Source: Dyadobacter fermentans
GTDB lineage: Bacteria; Bacteroidota; Bacteroidia; Cytophagales; Spirosomataceae
Assembly (NCBI RefSeq): GCF_019924045.1
Contig: NZ_JAHXBN010000011.1
Location: 310,001 to 374,000 of the forward strand
DNA: 64,000 nucleotides
Direction: 5' to 3'
Shown in pieces: positions 61,161 to 64,000 of the stretch; positions within the stretch are counted from its first letter, which is position 1, and each line of letters begins with the position of its first letter. The translations under genes and the position numbers were made by a program. A model generated the notes under the pieces. It was not told the DNA's origin and searched no databases. It was given only the letters and a program-made list of their open reading frames with translations.

Positions 61161-62639
61161 ATGAAAAGCATTTTGACCCATAAAAACATCTGGATGACCG
61201 CCCTCGCCGGCGCATTGAGCATCACCAGCTGCACCAAGGATTTCGACAGCATGAACGTGAGCCCGAACAGCCCTACGGCTATCGGCCCGCAATACCTGCT
61301 CCCTACCGGTATCGAAACGTCGGTTGACCGCTACTGGGGCCACCGCGACCGCTTCGAGCGCATCAACATCGATGCCGCTGAACTGTACGTGCAGCACTTG
61401 ACCCGGAATATTTACAGCAACGAAGGCGATGATTACACCGTTTCGCCCGCATTGCTGTCCAATAACTGGAAAGGCTTTTTCAACGATGGCCTGCTGAACT
61501 TCCAGCGCATTATTAACCAAACCAATGCACAATCCGCTTCACCTAACGCTAATTATGAGGGAGTTGCACTGGTAATGCGCACCTGGGTATTCTCCCTCCT
61601 TACCGACATGTACGGCTCTATCCCGTACACCGACGCTATCAAAGGCACGGATACCGACCCGATTTACACGCCGAAATACGATTCGATGGAAACCATTTAT
61701 GCCGGTTTGCTGAACGACCTGAAAACGGCTAATGAAAAATTGTCGGTAAGCGGCCCGGCCATTGCTGGCGACATTCTGTATTCCGGTGATATTTTGAAAT
61801 GGAAGAAGTTCGCCAACTCGCTCCGTTTACGCTTGGCTAACCGCCAGGCTGCTAAGAAACCCGCCGAGTCGAAAGCGATATTTGCCGAAATCCTCGGCGA
61901 CGCAGCGAAGTTCCCGATTTTCACCAGCAATGCAGACAATGCCTCATTGAAATGCACCACTGTGCTTCCGAGCAACAACGAATGGAACCAGATCCTGATT
62001 CAGGGCGGCCGTACCGACTGGAACATCAGCAAAACGCTGGCCGACAAGATGAATGCCTTGGGCGATACCCGCATTACCGTGTATGCCAATCCTAACAAGG
62101 ACGGCCTCTACCAGGGCCACGCCAACGGCCTGCCCGATGCGATCGCGACCGGCTACCTCGCTACCAGCTCCACCATCGGCAAGGCATTCACCGATGCCGC
62201 TGCGCCCGAGGTAATCATGACCTTCGCCGACTTGAACTTCATCCTGGCCGAGGCTGCCATTGACGGCGACATTACCGGCGATGCCAAAAAGTACTTCGAA
62301 GCCGGCATTACCGCCTCATTCGCGCAGTACGGCCTCACGCCACCTGCCGATTACCTAACCAAAGCCGGACCTGTAAGCAAGGAAAAAGTACTCGAACAAA
62401 AATGGATCTCGCTGTTCGGGCAAGGAGTGGAAGCATGGATCGAATGGCGCCGGACGGGCTTCCCTGTTTTCCCCGCACCCGACCCGCGTGCCGTGCTGAA
62501 CAATGGCGGCGTCCTCCCCACCCGCTTCAACTACCCGGCATCGGAATACTCGCTGAATGCAACCGCGGTAGGTGACGGCGTGAAGCTCAATGGTGGCGCC
62601 GACGACATGAAAACCAAGCTGTGGTGGGCTGAGAAATAA
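61161..62639 (+). CDS. SusD/RagB family lipoprotein (SusD-like_2 type)
   Basis: 492 residues with lipobox LSITSCTKDFD. MNVSPNSPT, WVFSLLTDMYGSIPY and KWKKFANSLRLRLANR, ending with FGQGVEAWIEWRRTGFPVF, are typical of the second SusD-like family, whose members often go with transporters for peptides or small glycans. It pairs with the SusC encoded 38 bases upstream. Confidence 0.92.
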   Translation: MKSILTHKNIWMTALAGALSITSCTKDFDSMNVSPNSPTAIGPQYLLPTGIETSVDRYWGHRDRFERINIDAAELYVQHLTRNIYSNEGDDYTVSPALLSNNWKGFFNDGLLNFQRIINQTNAQSASPNANYEGVALVMRTWVFSLLTDMYGSIPYTDAIKGTDTDPIYTPKYDSMETIYAGLLNDLKTANEKLSVSGPAIAGDILYSGDILKWKKFANSLRLRLANRQAAKKPAESKAIFAEILGDAAKFPIFTSNADNASLKCTTVLPSNNEWNQILIQGGRTDWNISKTLADKMNALGDTRITVYANPNKDGLYQGHANGLPDAIATGYLATSSTIGKAFTDAAAPEVIMTFADLNFILAEAAIDGDITGDAKKYFEAGITASFAQYGLTPPADYLTKAGPVSKEKVLEQKWISLFGQGVEAWIEWRRTGFPVFPAPDPRAVLNNGGVLPTRFNYPASEYSLNATAVGDGVKLNGGADDMKTKLWWAEK

Positions 62640-62669
62640 CGGTTTATTCCCAATTCCAAGACTTCCAAG

Positions 62670-63155
62670 ATGATGAAAAATATCCAATCGCTTTTCCCTT
62701 CCGCGCTGGTCATGCTGGCAATCACGTTTGGTTTTGTGTCATGCAAAGAAGAGGACCCGTTCCTCGACCGTGACGTAGCCCCGGTGCTGGTTGACATCGT
62801 AGGCGCCCCGTTCGGTGCCCCTATTGCCAGCGAACCGACCGTCACCTATTCTGCAACAGCCGAAAAGCTGACGCTTTCGGCCAGGCTGCTGGAACTCGAC
62901 AAGACCAACATTCTCGACCATACCAAAGGCATCGACTCGATTCCGGTACCGAACCTGGCCATTAAAATCACCCTGCGCACAGGGGCAGTCCTGGGCGAGG
63001 TTACTTCCGATGCACAAGGGTTGGTTAAACTGGAAAAAACCTGGGCCGACCTGGGCGTAACGGCACCGAAAGCAGGCAGCATTACCAAGATATCCTGGTC
63101 GGGCAGCCATAAGGGAATCGCATTTACGCGATTCTCGCAAGTACAAGCTAACTAA
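62670..63155 (+). CDS. Small hypothetical lipoprotein in SusCD operon
   Basis: 161 residues, lipobox FGFVSCKEED. The rest is beta-rich and carries LAIKITLRTGAVLGEVTSDA, like an Ig-like or carbohydrate-binding surface protein. No family recognised. It follows SusD by 30 bases and would sit on the outer membrane as an accessory binding protein. Confidence 0.7.
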   Translation: MMKNIQSLFPSALVMLAITFGFVSCKEEDPFLDRDVAPVLVDIVGAPFGAPIASEPTVTYSATAEKLTLSARLLELDKTNILDHTKGIDSIPVPNLAIKITLRTGAVLGEVTSDAQGLVKLEKTWADLGVTAPKAGSITKISWSGSHKGIAFTRFSQVQAN

Positions 63156-63261
63156 CTGAAAAACAACCTATATACGTGTCATAACTGACTTGTTTATTTG
63201 TAACTTGATTAAAGATTTTTACTCCTTAACATTAATCGTCACGTACTTAAACAATTGAACA

Positions 63262-64000
63262 ATGAATCAAAAAATCGACCGTCGTAACCTGTTAAAATCC
63301 GGTTTAATGGCATTGGGCGGCATCGCCGTGGCACCACACCTTACTGCCGGCGCATTCGAAAACGCGCCGTTGTCGCTGGATCCGGAAAGCCGCATTTACC
63401 GTAGCCCGATGGTGAGAGAACACTTCTTGCCAAATGATTTTAAGGCACCGAAAATTATTGCCAAACTAAGCTCGAACGAAAATCCTTACGGCCCGCCGAT
63501 GTCGGCGCAGAAAGCGGTGGCGGATTCCGTGAAAAACGGTAACCGCTACGCCTGGAAGGAAATGTACGATCTCATCGATAAAATTGCCAAGAAAGAAGGT
63601 GTTACTTCCGAGTACATTATGATGGGTCCCGGCTCTTCCGACTTGCTCGAAAAAGTAGCATTGGTAACGTTCATGAATGGCGGCAACATCGTTTCAGCCG
63701 ATCCTTGCTATATGTCACTCGTAAGCGTAGCCAAATCAGTAGGTGCTACCTGGAAAGCAGTTCCATGTACAGCCGACTGGTCACACGACCTGAAAGCTAT
63801 GGAAGCGGCGATCGACAAGGATACTAAGCTGGTGTATGTTTGTAACCCCAACAACCCGACAGGAGCCATTACCAAAGGCCAGGACCTGCTCGACTTCTGC
63901 TCGCGCGTGTCCGAAAAAGTACCGGTGTTCGTGGACGAGGCTTACATCGAACTCGCAGTAGGCGCCGATACCCAAAGCATGGTTTCGCTGCTGGCACAGA
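63262..64000 (+). CDS. Tat-exported HisC-like PLP aminotransferase (partial, C-terminus outside window)
   Basis: The visible 246 residues begin DRRNLLKSGLMALGGIAVAP, a twin-arginine signal. Then come LSSNENPYGPP, MGPGSSDLLEKVAL, VYVCNPNNPTGA and FVDEAYIEL, class I/II aminotransferase motifs closest to histidinol-phosphate aminotransferase. The PLP lysine lies beyond the window. Export is unexpected for histidine synthesis, so the enzyme likely acts on a periplasmic amine or amino acid linked to this SusCD locus. Confidence 0.85.
   Translation, partial: MNQKIDRRNLLKSGLMALGGIAVAPHLTAGAFENAPLSLDPESRIYRSPMVREHFLPNDFKAPKIIAKLSSNENPYGPPMSAQKAVADSVKNGNRYAWKEMYDLIDKIAKKEGVTSEYIMMGPGSSDLLEKVALVTFMNGGNIVSADPCYMSLVSVAKSVGATWKAVPCTADWSHDLKAMEAAIDKDTKLVYVCNPNNPTGAITKGQDLLDFCSRVSEKVPVFVDEAYIELAVGADTQSMVSLLAQ

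Overview
The window looks like a chromosomal segment of a Cytophagales bacterium (Bacteroidota), most like Dyadobacter or a near relative in the Spirosomaceae. This rests on three SusC/SusD pairs, an ECF sigma/FecR/STN-SusC cluster, -7/-33 promoters of the Bacteroidota type (TTG-N19/20-TAnnTTTG), almost no Shine-Dalgarno signals, and a moderately GC-rich, polysaccharide-oriented gene content. Genus is an inference; no rRNA, tRNA, CRISPR array, prophage or complete insertion sequence was seen.

Layout. 1-5.7 kb is a minus-strand run: fabG, a von Willebrand A membrane protein, a DUF2279 protein, an Smr-domain protein and a DUF4403 lipoprotein cut by the window edge. 5.8-7.0 kb holds a YiaA-like membrane protein and a short-chain dehydrogenase. 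7.05-7.49 kb is a striking 10-bp-periodic minisatellite that switches orientation. 7.5-10.1 kb (minus) is a two-gene ABC system and a glycosyltransferase-like gene. 10.4-15.6 kb looks like an N-glycan clean-up set: glycosylasparaginase, two GH29 fucosidases and a convergent GH76 enzyme. 15.9-24.1 kb is a FecI/FecR-regulated SusCD locus ending in a Tat-exported sugar isomerase-like protein.

24.2-44.1 kb is the most unusual part. A LacI regulator carrying an extra transposase-type zinc ribbon faces a 32-bp dyad operator. Behind the operator lie SusCD, a small exported protein with a flavinylation-like GAT motif, an exported FAD oxidoreductase, ApbE (the enzyme that attaches FMN to such motifs), an alpha/alpha-toroid protein, a sodium:solute symporter, a GH2 enzyme and a second, cytosolic FAD oxidoreductase. 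I read this as a polysaccharide utilisation locus with built-in extracytosolic flavin redox chemistry; its substrate and reaction are unknown.

44.2-53.8 kb is sulfate assimilation: TauE/SafE-type permease (with a siroheme-synthase-like N-terminus), metZ, a UPF0175/DUF3368 toxin-antitoxin pair, cysH, cysD, cysN, sulfite reductase with a HEPN-like tail, and siroheme methyltransferase. 54.3-57.2 kb holds an LpxL-type acyltransferase, a GT9 heptosyltransferase and N-carbamoylputrescine amidase. 57.5-64.0 kb is a third SusCD locus with a ~410-nt structured leader ending in a terminator-like hairpin, a lipoprotein and a Tat-exported HisC-like aminotransferase cut by the window end.

A recurring theme is intergenic arrays of short repeats in head-to-head orientation (7.05, 37.25, 45.34, 48.14, 49.28 and 52.92 kb). 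Several use a different unit, each begins at or inside the stop codon of the upstream gene and stops just before the next start, and each would fold into a long RNA hairpin.
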